Positions 40,900 through 49,307 of a DNA stretch of 64,000 nucleotides are shown in pieces. The stretch covers positions 1 to 64,000 of the forward strand of contig DASQIZ010000085.1 in the NCBI GenBank assembly GCA_035631315.1, in the 5' to 3' direction. Source of the DNA: 40CM-2-70-7 sp035631315. Lineage in GTDB: Bacteria > Gemmatimonadota > Gemmatimonadetes > Gemmatimonadales > GWC2-71-9. A program made the translations under genes and the position numbers. Positions within the stretch are counted from its first letter, which is position 1, and the number at the start of each line of letters is the position of its first letter. A model generated the notes under the pieces. The model searched no databases, was not told where the DNA came from, and worked only from the letters and a program-made list of their open reading frames with translations.

Positions 40900-42104
40900 G
40901 CGGCGATCCGATCAAGTTCCTCGGCTCCCTGGCGCAGGCGCTGGCCGGTATGTCGCTCTATGCGGAAGGCCATCCCGCGCGTGACCGCGGCATCGACGCG
41001 GCGTTCGAGCAGCTCAATGGGCTGCAGCAGGACACCGCGACGCCGCTCTTCACGTTCCTCGGCGATGAGGTGGTGTACGGTAAGACGCCGATCCGGGAGC
41101 TCAAGGCCTGGGACTGGTCGATGCGCCTGGCGCAGGCGGGCATTCAGCGGCTCGAGTTCCAGCCGGGTGTGACGCGCGAGGAATTCGAAGACTTTCTGGA
41201 CGAGGTGCTGGCACGGCTCACGCTGGCCACCATCGACACCTCCGAAGCGCGCCAGATGGGCAAGCGGTCCAGCATCAAGTTCGGGAGCGTGGGCATCCGG
41301 GGGGAGCAGCCGAAACCCATGGCCGACCTGATTCCCGAGGCCACCATCCGGTTCTCCCTCGGCGAGGAGGCGGAAGCGATCCGGTGGATGCATGAAGAAG
41401 TGAAAGCGAATGGCGGGCTGCCGCTCGCCGAAGCGGAAGCGGTCGTGCGTTCGCTCTCGGTGGCGATGCATGGCGACCAGCAGATTGTGCTGCCGCTCCT
41501 GCACCTCAAGGAGTTCGATCAGTACACCACGACGCACTCCATGAACGTGTCCGTACTCGCGATGGCGCTGGCCGAGTTCATGGGGCTGGGGGCGAGCGAC
41601 GTGCGGGCGTTCGGCGTGGCGGGGCTCTTGCATGACCTTGGCAAGACGCGGATTCCGCTCGAAATCCTCACCAAACCCGGCAAGCTAACGCCCGACGAGC
41701 GGGAGGTGATGAACGCGCACCCCGCGCAGGGGGCCCGGATCATTCTCGAGGCGGAGGAGAAGCTCGATCTCGCGGCCGTGGTCGCCTACGAGCACCACAT
41801 CATGCTGAACGGTGGCGGGTACCCTCGGCCGCACTACGGACGGGCCTGCCACCGCGCCTCGAACCTGGTGCACGTGTGTGATGTCTACGATGCCCTGCGG
41901 ACCAACCGCCCCTACCGGGACGCGTGGGAGGCGGAGAAGATTCTGCCGTACCTCGAGGGACGGGCCGGCATGGAGTTCGATCCCGAGGTGGTCAGGGCCT
42001 TCATCGCCATGATGCGGAAATGGGAGCCTCGCGTGATCGAAGACGAGCAGGCACCGGTGGTGCCCACCGGGGTATCCACCAACGGCGGACAACAAACCCC
42101 ATGA
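40896..42104 (+). CDS. HD-GYP-type phosphohydrolase-domain protein
   Basis: A 402-residue cytoplasmic protein. Residues 5-110 match the N-terminal domain of the preceding protein. Residues 205-375 are an HD-GYP domain: His214, His246-Asp247 in 'LLHDLGKTRIP', His275, 'EHHIMLNGGGYP' (GYP at 308-310) and 'VCDVYDALRTNRPYR'. HD-GYP enzymes hydrolyse cyclic di-GMP. The usual HHE-x-DGxGYP here reads HH-I-M-L-N-GGGYP, so activity is plausible but not certain. It is coupled to both neighbours through ATGA overlaps. Confidence 0.88.
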   Translation: MSGDPIKFLGSLAQALAGMSLYAEGHPARDRGIDAAFEQLNGLQQDTATPLFTFLGDEVVYGKTPIRELKAWDWSMRLAQAGIQRLEFQPGVTREEFEDFLDEVLARLTLATIDTSEARQMGKRSSIKFGSVGIRGEQPKPMADLIPEATIRFSLGEEAEAIRWMHEEVKANGGLPLAEAEAVVRSLSVAMHGDQQIVLPLLHLKEFDQYTTTHSMNVSVLAMALAEFMGLGASDVRAFGVAGLLHDLGKTRIPLEILTKPGKLTPDEREVMNAHPAQGARIILEAEEKLDLAAVVAYEHHIMLNGGGYPRPHYGRACHRASNLVHVCDVYDALRTNRPYRDAWEAEKILPYLEGRAGMEFDPEVVRAFIAMMRKWEPRVIEDEQAPVVPTGVSTNGGQQTP

Positions 42105-42490
42105 ACAGAATCGCTTTCGGCTTCGTTGCCGCGGTCGTGCTTCCCGTCATGGCCGGGGCCCAGGTGACCGCCAAGCGCGTACACCTGGAAGGGCAGTGGG
42201 AGGCGAAGGCCTCCGACGGCCTGCATTACGTCATGGTCCGCTCGGACTCATCGGCGCAGTTCGGCGAGCAGGTCGCGCGGTGGCGCCTGGTGGGGGACAG
42301 CATCTGGTTCACGCTCGGGGACGGTGCCTGGCAGGTCTACGGTCTGCAAGTCGCGGGCGACAGGCTCACGCTGTCGGGCGGGGATCTGGACAAACCGGTC
42401 AGTTTGCGGAAAGTGGGACCGCCGACTCCGCGTCCCACCGGGCTCGTCGTGCCCGACGCGCCCCCCGACACCGCGCGCGCCTGGGACTAG
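42101..42490 (+). CDS. Small secreted protein of unknown function
   Basis: A 129-residue protein with a signal peptide ('FVAAVVLPVMAGAQ', cleavage near residue 20-21) and a compact beta-rich body with many Trp residues ('LEGQWEAK', 'RWRLVGDSIWF', 'GAWQVYGLQV'), suggesting a lipocalin-like or small barrel fold. The C-terminus is Pro-rich. The family is not recognised. Its ATG overlaps the HD-GYP stop. It converges on the kinase gene with only 6 bases between the stops. Confidence 0.72.
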   Translation: MNRIAFGFVAAVVLPVMAGAQVTAKRVHLEGQWEAKASDGLHYVMVRSDSSAQFGEQVARWRLVGDSIWFTLGDGAWQVYGLQVAGDRLTLSGGDLDKPVSLRKVGPPTPRPTGLVVPDAPPDTARAWD

Positions 42491-42496
42491 GGCCGG

Positions 42497-44383
42497 CTAG
42501 CGGCTGAGAATGCCGCTGATGCGCCAGCCCGCGGAACTATGACGGAAGGACGTCACGAGCGTCTGCTGCGATTCCTGCGGCGTCGGTGATCCGGAGTGGA
42601 TGGCCAGGAAATGCGCGTGCACCACGCCGCGCGCCCCCGTCTCCGTGATGGTCAGTGAGTCGGTCGAAAAGGTCACGTCGACACTCGACACACCGTTGAA
42701 GAACTGATCCCAGCTCTTCACTTCGTTCTTCGTGATGGACGGGTAGAGCACCCGCATGTTGGACACCTTCCGGCTCTGAATCGCGCGCGAAAAGTCGTCC
42801 AGCAGCTGATAGATCGCCGCGTGGGGGTCCTTCGGCTGCGGTGTCACCGTCCGCACCCGCGCGCCCCCCGCGATCGCGGCCTGCTCCGCTGCGCCGGACG
42901 CGATCCCCGACATCACATAGTCGCGCGCGGCGAACAGCGAGTCCGCGCGGGCCAGGGCGGCGCTCGCGCGGGTGGTGCTCGCGGTCCCGGTCTTCATCGA
43001 TCGCGCGAGCGTGGTCGAGCGGTCGAGCCGTCGGCGCGCGTCGAGGCGGATGCTGTCGGTCTCGGCGATCGCGCGCTGATAGAGCGCGCCGACGCTGCCG
43101 TATCCGGTACTGGCGCGGACCAGGTCGCCGGCGCGCGCCGACTGGTCGGCACCCAGCAGGATGCCGTCGGCGTTGACCATGGACTGCACGTTATTGATCC
43201 GCGCCCCTGCCGCGAGCGCCCGCAGGCGCTGCGCGTACGCGGTGTCCCGCAACGCCGCCACGCGGGGCGCCAGTCCGGGAAGTGGATGTGGCGACAGGGT
43301 GGGGACGGTCGAAGAGGGCGCCGCTGTCACCGGGGGCGGCGTGGGCGTGGACAGGGCGAGATACGCGATGAACAGCGCCGCGGCGAGGAGCAGGAGCAGG
43401 ACGGTCGCCCGCGACTTGAGTGACGCGGGCGCGATCAGGTTCAGCGAGATGCGCGTCAGCGGATTCTTGAACCGGATCTGCTCGGTGGTGATCGCCGTGG
43501 GATCCGAGAGCGCGTGCCGCATGCCGAGCAGGGAGCTCCGGAACTCGTCCGCGGTGCTGTAGCGCTCCCCGGGAGTTTTCGCCATCGCCTTCAAGACCAC
43601 CCGTTCGAGCGACGCCGGCATCGATGGGGCGACGGTGCGCAGCGGCTTCGGCGTGGTCGACAACACTTGATAGAACACCCCGTGCACGGTCTCGGCCTCG
43701 AAGGGCCGCTCGTAGGTGAGCAGCTCGTAGAGCAGGCACCCGACGGCGAAGACGTCGGTGGCCGGCGTAATCTCTCCGTTGGTGATCTGCTCGGGTGCCA
43801 TGTAGGAGGGCGTGCCGACGATCACGCCGCCCGAACCGGTGCGGTCGGCATTCTGGAGTCGCGCGATGCCGAAATCCATGATCTTCACGCGCCCATCCGC
43901 GGCGATGCGGACATTGGACGGCTTCACGTCCCGGTGGATGACGCCCCGCGCGTGGGCGTAGCCGAGCCCCTGCAACAGCTCGATCACGACATCGAGCTTG
44001 TGCTCGAGTGGCAGCGGGGCGCGGACGGCGATCAGATCACTCAGGTCTCGGCCCTCCACCAGCTCCATCGCGATGAAGAGCTGGCCATCGGATTCACCGA
44101 GATCGTAGACGGTGACGATGTTGGGGTGCTGGAGGGCTGCCGCGGCTCGCGCCTCGCGGTGAAAGCGTTCACGGAGCTCCTGCGTGCGGCCGAACGACGG
44201 ATTCAGCAGTTTGAGCGCGACGAAGCGGCGGAGGACGGAGTCGTACGCCTTCCAGACCACGCCCATGGCGCCTTCGCCGATGCGTTCGTGGAGCTCGAAC
44301 TTGTGGAGGCGTCGGAAGGCCGCGTCGGGCTTGGCGCCCGATTTGGGCGTTGGGGGATTCGGGGTGGTTTCGGCGTCGGTCAC
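42497..44383 (-). CDS. Membrane Ser/Thr protein kinase with extracytoplasmic NTF2-like end
   Basis: A 628-residue protein. Residues 28-290 are a Hanks-type kinase: 'GEGAMGVV', Lys58, 'HRDVKPSN' (150-157), 'DFG' (170-172) and 'GTPSYMAPEQ'. A membrane helix lies at 326-345. The outer part has a Pro/Thr-rich stretch, a helical segment and a final domain (about 525-628) that looks like an NTF2/SnoaL-type fold ('LLDDFSRAIQSRKVSN', 'WRISGILSR'). The outer domain may sense a signal and control phosphorylation inside. The GTG start overlaps the stop of the GlmU-like gene. Confidence 0.9.
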   Translation of the reverse strand: MTDAETTPNPPTPKSGAKPDAAFRRLHKFELHERIGEGAMGVVWKAYDSVLRRFVALKLLNPSFGRTQELRERFHREARAAAALQHPNIVTVYDLGESDGQLFIAMELVEGRDLSDLIAVRAPLPLEHKLDVVIELLQGLGYAHARGVIHRDVKPSNVRIAADGRVKIMDFGIARLQNADRTGSGGVIVGTPSYMAPEQITNGEITPATDVFAVGCLLYELLTYERPFEAETVHGVFYQVLSTTPKPLRTVAPSMPASLERVVLKAMAKTPGERYSTADEFRSSLLGMRHALSDPTAITTEQIRFKNPLTRISLNLIAPASLKSRATVLLLLLAAALFIAYLALSTPTPPPVTAAPSSTVPTLSPHPLPGLAPRVAALRDTAYAQRLRALAAGARINNVQSMVNADGILLGADQSARAGDLVRASTGYGSVGALYQRAIAETDSIRLDARRRLDRSTTLARSMKTGTASTTRASAALARADSLFAARDYVMSGIASGAAEQAAIAGGARVRTVTPQPKDPHAAIYQLLDDFSRAIQSRKVSNMRVLYPSITKNEVKSWDQFFNGVSSVDVTFSTDSLTITETGARGVVHAHFLAIHSGSPTPQESQQTLVTSFRHSSAGWRISGILSR

Positions 44384-45555
44384 CGCGTGGCCCAGTCGTA
44401 GACGCGCCCGAGGAACGCGCGCGTTCCTTCATCCACGACCACGTCCCGGCGGGGCAGAACCCGTTCCGCGATCCGGAGGAATCCGTCGCGCGTGGTGCGG
44501 GCGTCTCCATCGCCTCCCCACGCGAACGCCGGGACGTACTTCGGCGGTCGCACCGCATCGAAGACGCTGGCGCCGGTGCCGATCACCGTGCCCGTCGACA
44601 GCAGCGTTCCGATGGCGGTCTTCGCGTGGTCGCCGATCAGCGATCCGACATTCATCTGACCTGTTTCGATGGCGTGTCCGGCCACCTCGAGCCGTACCGG
44701 CCCGTAGGTGTTCTTCAGGTTTGACGTGATGGTCCCGGCGCCGAGGTTCGCCCACCGGCCGACGACGGAGTGGCCAAGGAAGCCGTCGTGCGATTTGTTG
44801 GCGTACCCCAGAAAAATTGAAGTGGAGATCTCTCCGCGCACGGTAGAGCGGGGCCCGATCGCGGAGGCGCGCACGGGGCCTCCAAGGATGCGGGCGTTGG
44901 CGCCGACCCAGAGGGGCCCCTCGAGGCGCGACCCCGCACGGACTTCCACTCCGCTCTCGAGCACGACGGACCCGGTCCGCGTGTCGAACACCACGCCGGG
45001 CTCGATCAGGCCTTCCGTGACCGCGACCTGGTTCGGATCGCCGATCACGGTGGCGCCGGCGGGAATGCCATCCGTGCCGGGCAGCAGGGAGCGCAGGTCT
45101 TCACGGAGCAGGGCTTCGAGCACCGGCAGCAGGCCATGGACTCCGTGGAGCACCACGCCTGGGACCTCGACGGCCCGTGCCTCCCGTGTCGGCCCATCCC
45201 AGCGCGCGCCGGCGGGTACGCCCCAGCCTACGGTCACTCCTCCGCAGACCAGACGCGATGGCTCATCCGGCAACGCGGGCGCGAGCCCGCGAGGGGCGAA
45301 CGTGGAGGAGCCGATGACCGCGGGACCCGTTACAGCTTCTCGCGCGCGCACCGGTGCGGAGCCTGGTTCGGCGAAGCCCGCGAGGTGGGGCAGGGCGAAC
45401 ACGGCCGCGGTCTCCGCACCGATGAACGATTCCCACCGCTCGCGGATCAAGTGCGCTCCTGCCCGCAGCTCCGCGATGGGACGTGATCCCATGAATGGAG
45501 CCCACGCGGGTGACGGCTCGGGGTCGAGCAGGAAGAGCGCGGGGGCGGTGCTCAC
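44380..45555 (-). CDS. GlmU-like protein (alternative type, left-handed beta-helix)
   Basis: About 391 residues. The N-terminal half has 'RPIAELRAGAHLIRERWE', as in the alternative GlmU family found in Bacteroidetes and relatives. The C-terminal half is a hexapeptide beta-helix ('GYANKSHDGFLGHSVVGRW', 'LGAGTITSNLKNTYG'). The predicted role is UDP-GlcNAc synthesis: acetyl transfer to glucosamine-1-phosphate and uridylylation. The divergent N-terminal half makes the second activity less sure. The GTG start at 45555 is coupled to the manC-like stop; longer in-frame readings overlap that gene and add unrelated sequence. Confidence 0.85.
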   Translation of the reverse strand: MSTAPALFLLDPEPSPAWAPFMGSRPIAELRAGAHLIRERWESFIGAETAAVFALPHLAGFAEPGSAPVRAREAVTGPAVIGSSTFAPRGLAPALPDEPSRLVCGGVTVGWGVPAGARWDGPTREARAVEVPGVVLHGVHGLLPVLEALLREDLRSLLPGTDGIPAGATVIGDPNQVAVTEGLIEPGVVFDTRTGSVVLESGVEVRAGSRLEGPLWVGANARILGGPVRASAIGPRSTVRGEISTSIFLGYANKSHDGFLGHSVVGRWANLGAGTITSNLKNTYGPVRLEVAGHAIETGQMNVGSLIGDHAKTAIGTLLSTGTVIGTGASVFDAVRPPKYVPAFAWGGDGDARTTRDGFLRIAERVLPRRDVVVDEGTRAFLGRVYDWATR

Positions 45556-46568
45556 AGTTTCTGAACCAGCGCCTTGAGTTTTTCGGCGCGACCAGTGGGA
45601 ATCACGAGCGTGTGACCATTGGCGCGCACGACCACCATGTCCGCCACTCCCGTGACCGCGAGATGCTCGTGGTCCGTCCAGATCACGGAGCGGCGCACAT
45701 CGTCTCCCAGAGAGACGTTGCCGACGACCACGTTCCCGTGCGCATCGGGCTTGCGGATCCGGAGCAGGGCATCCCACGAGCCGATATCGTCCCAGGTGAA
45801 TCCGCCGGCCAGCGTCGCCAGCTGCTTGGTCCGTTCGAGGACCGCGACATCGACCGCGACCGGCGTGACCTTGGCGAAGAATCCCTGCACGTCGCCGTCG
45901 TCGAGGGCGTGCCATCCGGCCCGGAGCTCAGTCGCGTGCGCGCGGGCCTCCGCCAGGAACCGTTCCGTGCTCCATGCGAACAGTCCGGTATTCCAGAGCG
46001 CGCCACCCTTGCGGAGGATTTTCGCGCGAGCGACGCTGGGCTTCTCGACGAACCGGCGCACCTTCCTCGCGGGTGTCTTGCCCAGCTTCGCGCCGGGGAC
46101 GATGTACCCGTACCCGGTCTCATCGCGGGTCGGCTTCACGCCGACGGTCACCAGCAGATCGTGGGCCTGAGCGACGTCGATCGCCTTGGTCGCGGATGCG
46201 CGGAAGGCTGTGTCGTCACCGACGGCCCAATCCGCGTGCAGCGACAACATGGCGGCTCCCGGGTCCCGCTTGGCGATCTCGTGGGCGGCCCACACCAGCG
46301 CGGGCGCCGTCGACGCGGTCCTCGGCTCGGCCAGAATCTGGGAGCGCGGCACTTCGGGGACGGCGGTGGCCACCTGCTCGACCAGATAGGGACCCGTGAG
46401 GATCAGCACCCGCTCAGGCGGCACGAGGCCCGCGAGCCGCCGCACGGCCTGCGCGAGCAGGGGCCGGTCGCCGGCGAGCGGGAGGAGCTGTTTGGGACGG
46501 TCGGGCGTGGACAGAGGCCAGAACCGCGTGCCCGAGCCGCCGGCGAGAATGGCCGCCCAGGTGCTCAT
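45552..46568 (-). CDS. Mannose-1-phosphate guanylyltransferase
   Basis: A 338-residue nucleotidyltransferase with the activation loop 'LAGGSGTRFWPLSTPDRPKQ' at the start, 'VEKPS', 'LWNTGLFAW' and 'WDDIGSWDAL'. It makes GDP-mannose from GTP and mannose-1-phosphate for glycan synthesis. It lacks the C-terminal isomerase domain of long ManC proteins. It lies between a receiver protein and the GlmU-like gene, with ATGA/GTGA overlaps on both sides, so a sugar-nucleotide supply operon is likely. Confidence 0.93.
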   Translation of the reverse strand: MSTWAAILAGGSGTRFWPLSTPDRPKQLLPLAGDRPLLAQAVRRLAGLVPPERVLILTGPYLVEQVATAVPEVPRSQILAEPRTASTAPALVWAAHEIAKRDPGAAMLSLHADWAVGDDTAFRASATKAIDVAQAHDLLVTVGVKPTRDETGYGYIVPGAKLGKTPARKVRRFVEKPSVARAKILRKGGALWNTGLFAWSTERFLAEARAHATELRAGWHALDDGDVQGFFAKVTPVAVDVAVLERTKQLATLAGGFTWDDIGSWDALLRIRKPDAHGNVVVGNVSLGDDVRRSVIWTDHEHLAVTGVADMVVVRANGHTLVIPTGRAEKLKALVQKL

Positions 46569-46981
46569 GGGGACTCCCCGGTCACCGGGGCTGGGCCCCC
46601 GATGAGCGCGGCCACGCTCTTGGCGAGCTTGGTGGGGCTGAAAGGCTTGGTGAGTAGGCTCGCTCCGAGTCGCCGGGCTTCCTCGAGCACGCGGTCACCG
46701 GACTCACCGGTGAGGATCAGAATCGGCAGGTTCTGCGTGCGCGGCCGGCCCCGCAGCTCCCGGAGAAAGTCGATCCCGGATCCATCCGGGAGGTGCACGT
46801 CGAGGAGCATGAGGTCGGCGGAGTCCACGGTATGGCGGGCGTCGGCCAGGGAACGGGCGACACTGACGCGGAAGCCCCGGGCTTCGAACTCGGGGCGGAG
46901 CAATAGACCAATGTGCGGCTCGTCGTCGACGACGAGCAGGTGACGGGAGGGCCGAGACGGGGCGGAGGGAGCCCGGCTCAT
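46565..46981 (-). CDS. Single-domain response regulator
   Basis: About 138 residues, one CheY-like receiver domain: acidic pair 'VDDEP', phospho-acceptor Asp in 'LMLLDVHLPDGSG', Thr in 'ILTGES' and Lys in 'LTKPFS'. There is no output domain, so it acts by protein contact. The cognate kinase is not adjacent; the histidine kinase at 49288 and the roadblock protein next door are candidates for partnership. ATG 46981 is chosen; GTG 46984 directly precedes it. Confidence 0.9.
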   Translation of the reverse strand: MSRAPSAPSRPSRHLLVVDDEPHIGLLLRPEFEARGFRVSVARSLADARHTVDSADLMLLDVHLPDGSGIDFLRELRGRPRTQNLPILILTGESGDRVLEEARRLGASLLTKPFSPTKLAKSVAALIGGPAPVTGESP

Positions 46982-46991
46982 CACCGGGGCC

Positions 46992-47345
46992 CTAGAAGAG
47001 ACCGGCGATTGCGGAGCGGTGGCGGCGAAGATCGACCAGGAGCGGGCCGACGTTCGTCGCAGGGCGGACCAGGACTACGAGGAGGGCGTCATTCGTCAGG
47101 ACGGAAACGACGGCCAGCCCGCCCCCGAACTCCAGAACGCCGGTGCCGAAGTCTCCCCGGCCGCCTGCGGAGCCCAGTTGGGTGATTGCCCCGATCACGC
47201 CGGGGAGGAGGGCGGACACGCTTTCCGGGTCGACGCCGTTGACCACGTGGGTGTCGATGGCCAGGCCATCGCGTCCCACCACGAGGACAGCGTCTACACC
47301 GGGGCGTTTTCCAAGCGCCTCGACCACGTCGCGAATCGTTGCCAT
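46992..47345 (-). CDS. Roadblock/LC7 domain protein
   Basis: A 117-residue roadblock/LC7 protein ('VDAVLVVGRDGLAIDTHV', 'ESVSALLPGVIGAITQLG', 'VVSVLTNDALLVVLVRP'). Bacterial members such as MglB regulate small Ras-like GTPases, but no GTPase gene is in the window. It heads the leftward operon, 10 bases before the response regulator. The ATG at 47345 is chosen because the domain begins directly behind it. Confidence 0.87.
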   Translation of the reverse strand: MATIRDVVEALGKRPGVDAVLVVGRDGLAIDTHVVNGVDPESVSALLPGVIGAITQLGSAGGRGDFGTGVLEFGGGLAVVSVLTNDALLVVLVRPATNVGPLLVDLRRHRSAIAGLF

Positions 47346-47398
47346 TGGGAGCGCCAACGTAGGACCGGGGAGGGGCGAAGTCAAGCAGCCACCGTGGG

Positions 47399-47428
47399 TT
47401 GACCCATTTAGAGGCGCTCGGGTATTCT
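47399..47428 (+). promoter_or_regulatory. Predicted promoter of the gene at 47439
   Basis: TTGACC (47399-47404), 18-base spacer, TATTCT (47423-47428). The ATG is at 47439, so the transcript would begin only a few bases before it. No Shine-Dalgarno sequence is present. The geometry is identical to that in front of murA. Confidence 0.65.
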
Positions 47429-47438
47429 TCACCCACCC

Positions 47439-48005
47439 ATGCGCACCCTTTCGTCACTCTGTGCGGGCGCGGCACTCGCGGCCGGCGTCCTGTCGGGGGC
47501 CTGCAGCAGCACGCTTGCGCCCCCGGCGGCGATCTATGTGAACGTGGTGGACACCGCGACGCTGTACGCCGCCACCGGAACTCCGGTGGGCACGCCCTCG
47601 GCGTATGACATCGAGGACACAGTCACGGGCGCGCGGGTGCGCACGGACACGACGCCGATCTTCGATTTCCTGTTCGATATCGTCGGATCACAGGCGAAGT
47701 TCTATCCGCCCGGCGCGCTTCCGGGGCTCGCCCGCACCGCCGCGCTCCAGTACGCGGGATCGTTCGATGGCACCACGACCGCACCGGGGCCGGGCTGGAA
47801 TGACAGCACGGCGCTGGACATCGATTCCGGCTCCGTCATCCTGGTCCGTTCGCGGCAGGTGTCGTGCGCGGTGGGGATCGTCTTCGAGTACGCCAAGGTG
47901 CAGATTCTGTCGATCGACACCGTCGCCCGCACGACGACGTTCCAAATCCTGAACAACAGGAACTGTGGCTATCGGGACCTCACGCCCGGCTACCCGAAGC
48001 ACTAG
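47439..48005 (+). CDS. Secreted or lipoprotein-like protein of unknown function
   Basis: A 188-residue protein. The N-terminus 'SLCAGAALAAGVLSGACSST' is a signal peptide; Cys22 may be lipidated though the lipobox is imperfect. The body is beta-rich with Asp/Thr and Cys residues in 'VSCAVGIVF' and 'NNRNCGYRD' that might form a disulfide. No domain is recognised. It has its own predicted promoter and probably a nearly leaderless mRNA; serS follows after 3 bases. Confidence 0.75.
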   Translation: MRTLSSLCAGAALAAGVLSGACSSTLAPPAAIYVNVVDTATLYAATGTPVGTPSAYDIEDTVTGARVRTDTTPIFDFLFDIVGSQAKFYPPGALPGLARTAALQYAGSFDGTTTAPGPGWNDSTALDIDSGSVILVRSRQVSCAVGIVFEYAKVQILSIDTVARTTTFQILNNRNCGYRDLTPGYPKH

Positions 48006-48008
48006 ACC

Positions 48009-49307
48009 GTGATCGACCTGAAGCGGCTGCGGTCCTCGCCGGACGAGGTGCGCGCCGCTCTGGCTCGTCGGGGGGATGCGTCGGTCATGGCGCTCCTCGA
48101 CGAGCTGCGCGGCCTCGACGAGCGCCGCCGCACGCTCAGCGGCCAGCTCGATGCGCTGAAGAGCGACCGCAACAAGTTCGCCCTCGAAGATGCCGCGACG
48201 GTCAAACAGCGCGGCAAGCTTCCGAAGGAAATCATTGAACAACGGAAGGACTCCGGGCTCAAGATCACGAGCCTCGAGCACGAGCTCCGCAGCATCGAGA
48301 CCGTGCTCTCGGCCAAGGGCCTGTTCGTGCCGAACCTGCCACTCGCCGGCGTTCCGGACGGCGATGCGAGCGCCAACAAAGTCGTGCGCTCGTGGGGGAC
48401 GCCCCGGTCGGAGACCGGGCTCAAGCCGCACTGGGACATCGGCGAGCAACTTGGGCTGCTCGATCTGCCGCGCGGAGCCAGGATCTCGGGGTCCGGATTC
48501 CCGCTGCTCACCGGCATGGGTGCCCGGTTGTCGCGGAGCCTGATCGCGCTCATGCTCGATCTCCACACCCGGGAGCACGGCTATCGCGAGATCGCTCCTC
48601 CGTTCGTCGTGAAGCGTGAGACGATGCAGGGCACCGGTCAGCTCCCGAAGTTCGAGGAAGAGGCCTACAAGACCGCCCCCGATGATCTTTTTTTGATTCC
48701 CACCGCCGAAGTTCCGGTGACAAACATTCACCGGGACGAGATTCTCGACGGCGCGAAGCTGCCGCTCGCCTACACGGCCTACACGCCCTGCTTCCGCCGG
48801 GAGGCGGGGGCGGCGGGGAAGGACACGCGCGGTCTTCTGCGTGTGCATCAGTTCGACAAAGTCGAGCTGGTGCGGCTCGTGGCGCCCGAGGCGTCGACGG
48901 CCGAGCTGGACGTGATCACGAGGCACGCCGCGACGGTGCTCGAGCGGCTCGAGCTGCCGTACCGCGTCGTGCTCCTGGCGGCCGGTGATACCGGTTTCGG
49001 CAGTGCCATGACGTATGATCTCGAAGTGTTCGCCCCGGGTGTCGGTGCGTGGCTCGAAGTGTCGAGCGCGAGCGTGTTCACCGATTTTCAGGCGCGGCGT
49101 GCGAACATCCGGTTCCGTCCGAAGCCCGGCGAGAAGCCGGACTTCGTGCACACGCTGAACGCCTCCGGCGTCGCGTTGCCGCGCACCATCGCGGCGATTC
49201 TGGAGCATGGGCAGGAGGCGGACGGCAGCGTCCGGCTCCCGAAGGCGCTCGTCCCGTACGTCGGTGTCGAACGGCTCGGCCCACCCGGTGGCCCGACTGG
49301 TGGATAA
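48009..49307 (+). CDS. serS: Seryl-tRNA synthetase
   Basis: A 432-residue class II synthetase: N-terminal coiled-coil arm for tRNA-Ser (about 30-100), motif 2 'TPCFRREAGAAGKDTRG', the serine site 'SSASVFTDFQARRANIRF', and motif 3 'NASGVALPRTIAAILE'. It charges tRNA-Ser. GTG start 3 bases after the upstream stop; no other start is closer to the conserved 'MIDLKRLR' opening. It overlaps the histidine kinase gene by 20 nt. Confidence 0.97.
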   Translation: MIDLKRLRSSPDEVRAALARRGDASVMALLDELRGLDERRRTLSGQLDALKSDRNKFALEDAATVKQRGKLPKEIIEQRKDSGLKITSLEHELRSIETVLSAKGLFVPNLPLAGVPDGDASANKVVRSWGTPRSETGLKPHWDIGEQLGLLDLPRGARISGSGFPLLTGMGARLSRSLIALMLDLHTREHGYREIAPPFVVKRETMQGTGQLPKFEEEAYKTAPDDLFLIPTAEVPVTNIHRDEILDGAKLPLAYTAYTPCFRREAGAAGKDTRGLLRVHQFDKVELVRLVAPEASTAELDVITRHAATVLERLELPYRVVLLAAGDTGFGSAMTYDLEVFAPGVGAWLEVSSASVFTDFQARRANIRFRPKPGEKPDFVHTLNASGVALPRTIAAILEHGQEADGSVRLPKALVPYVGVERLGPPGGPTGG

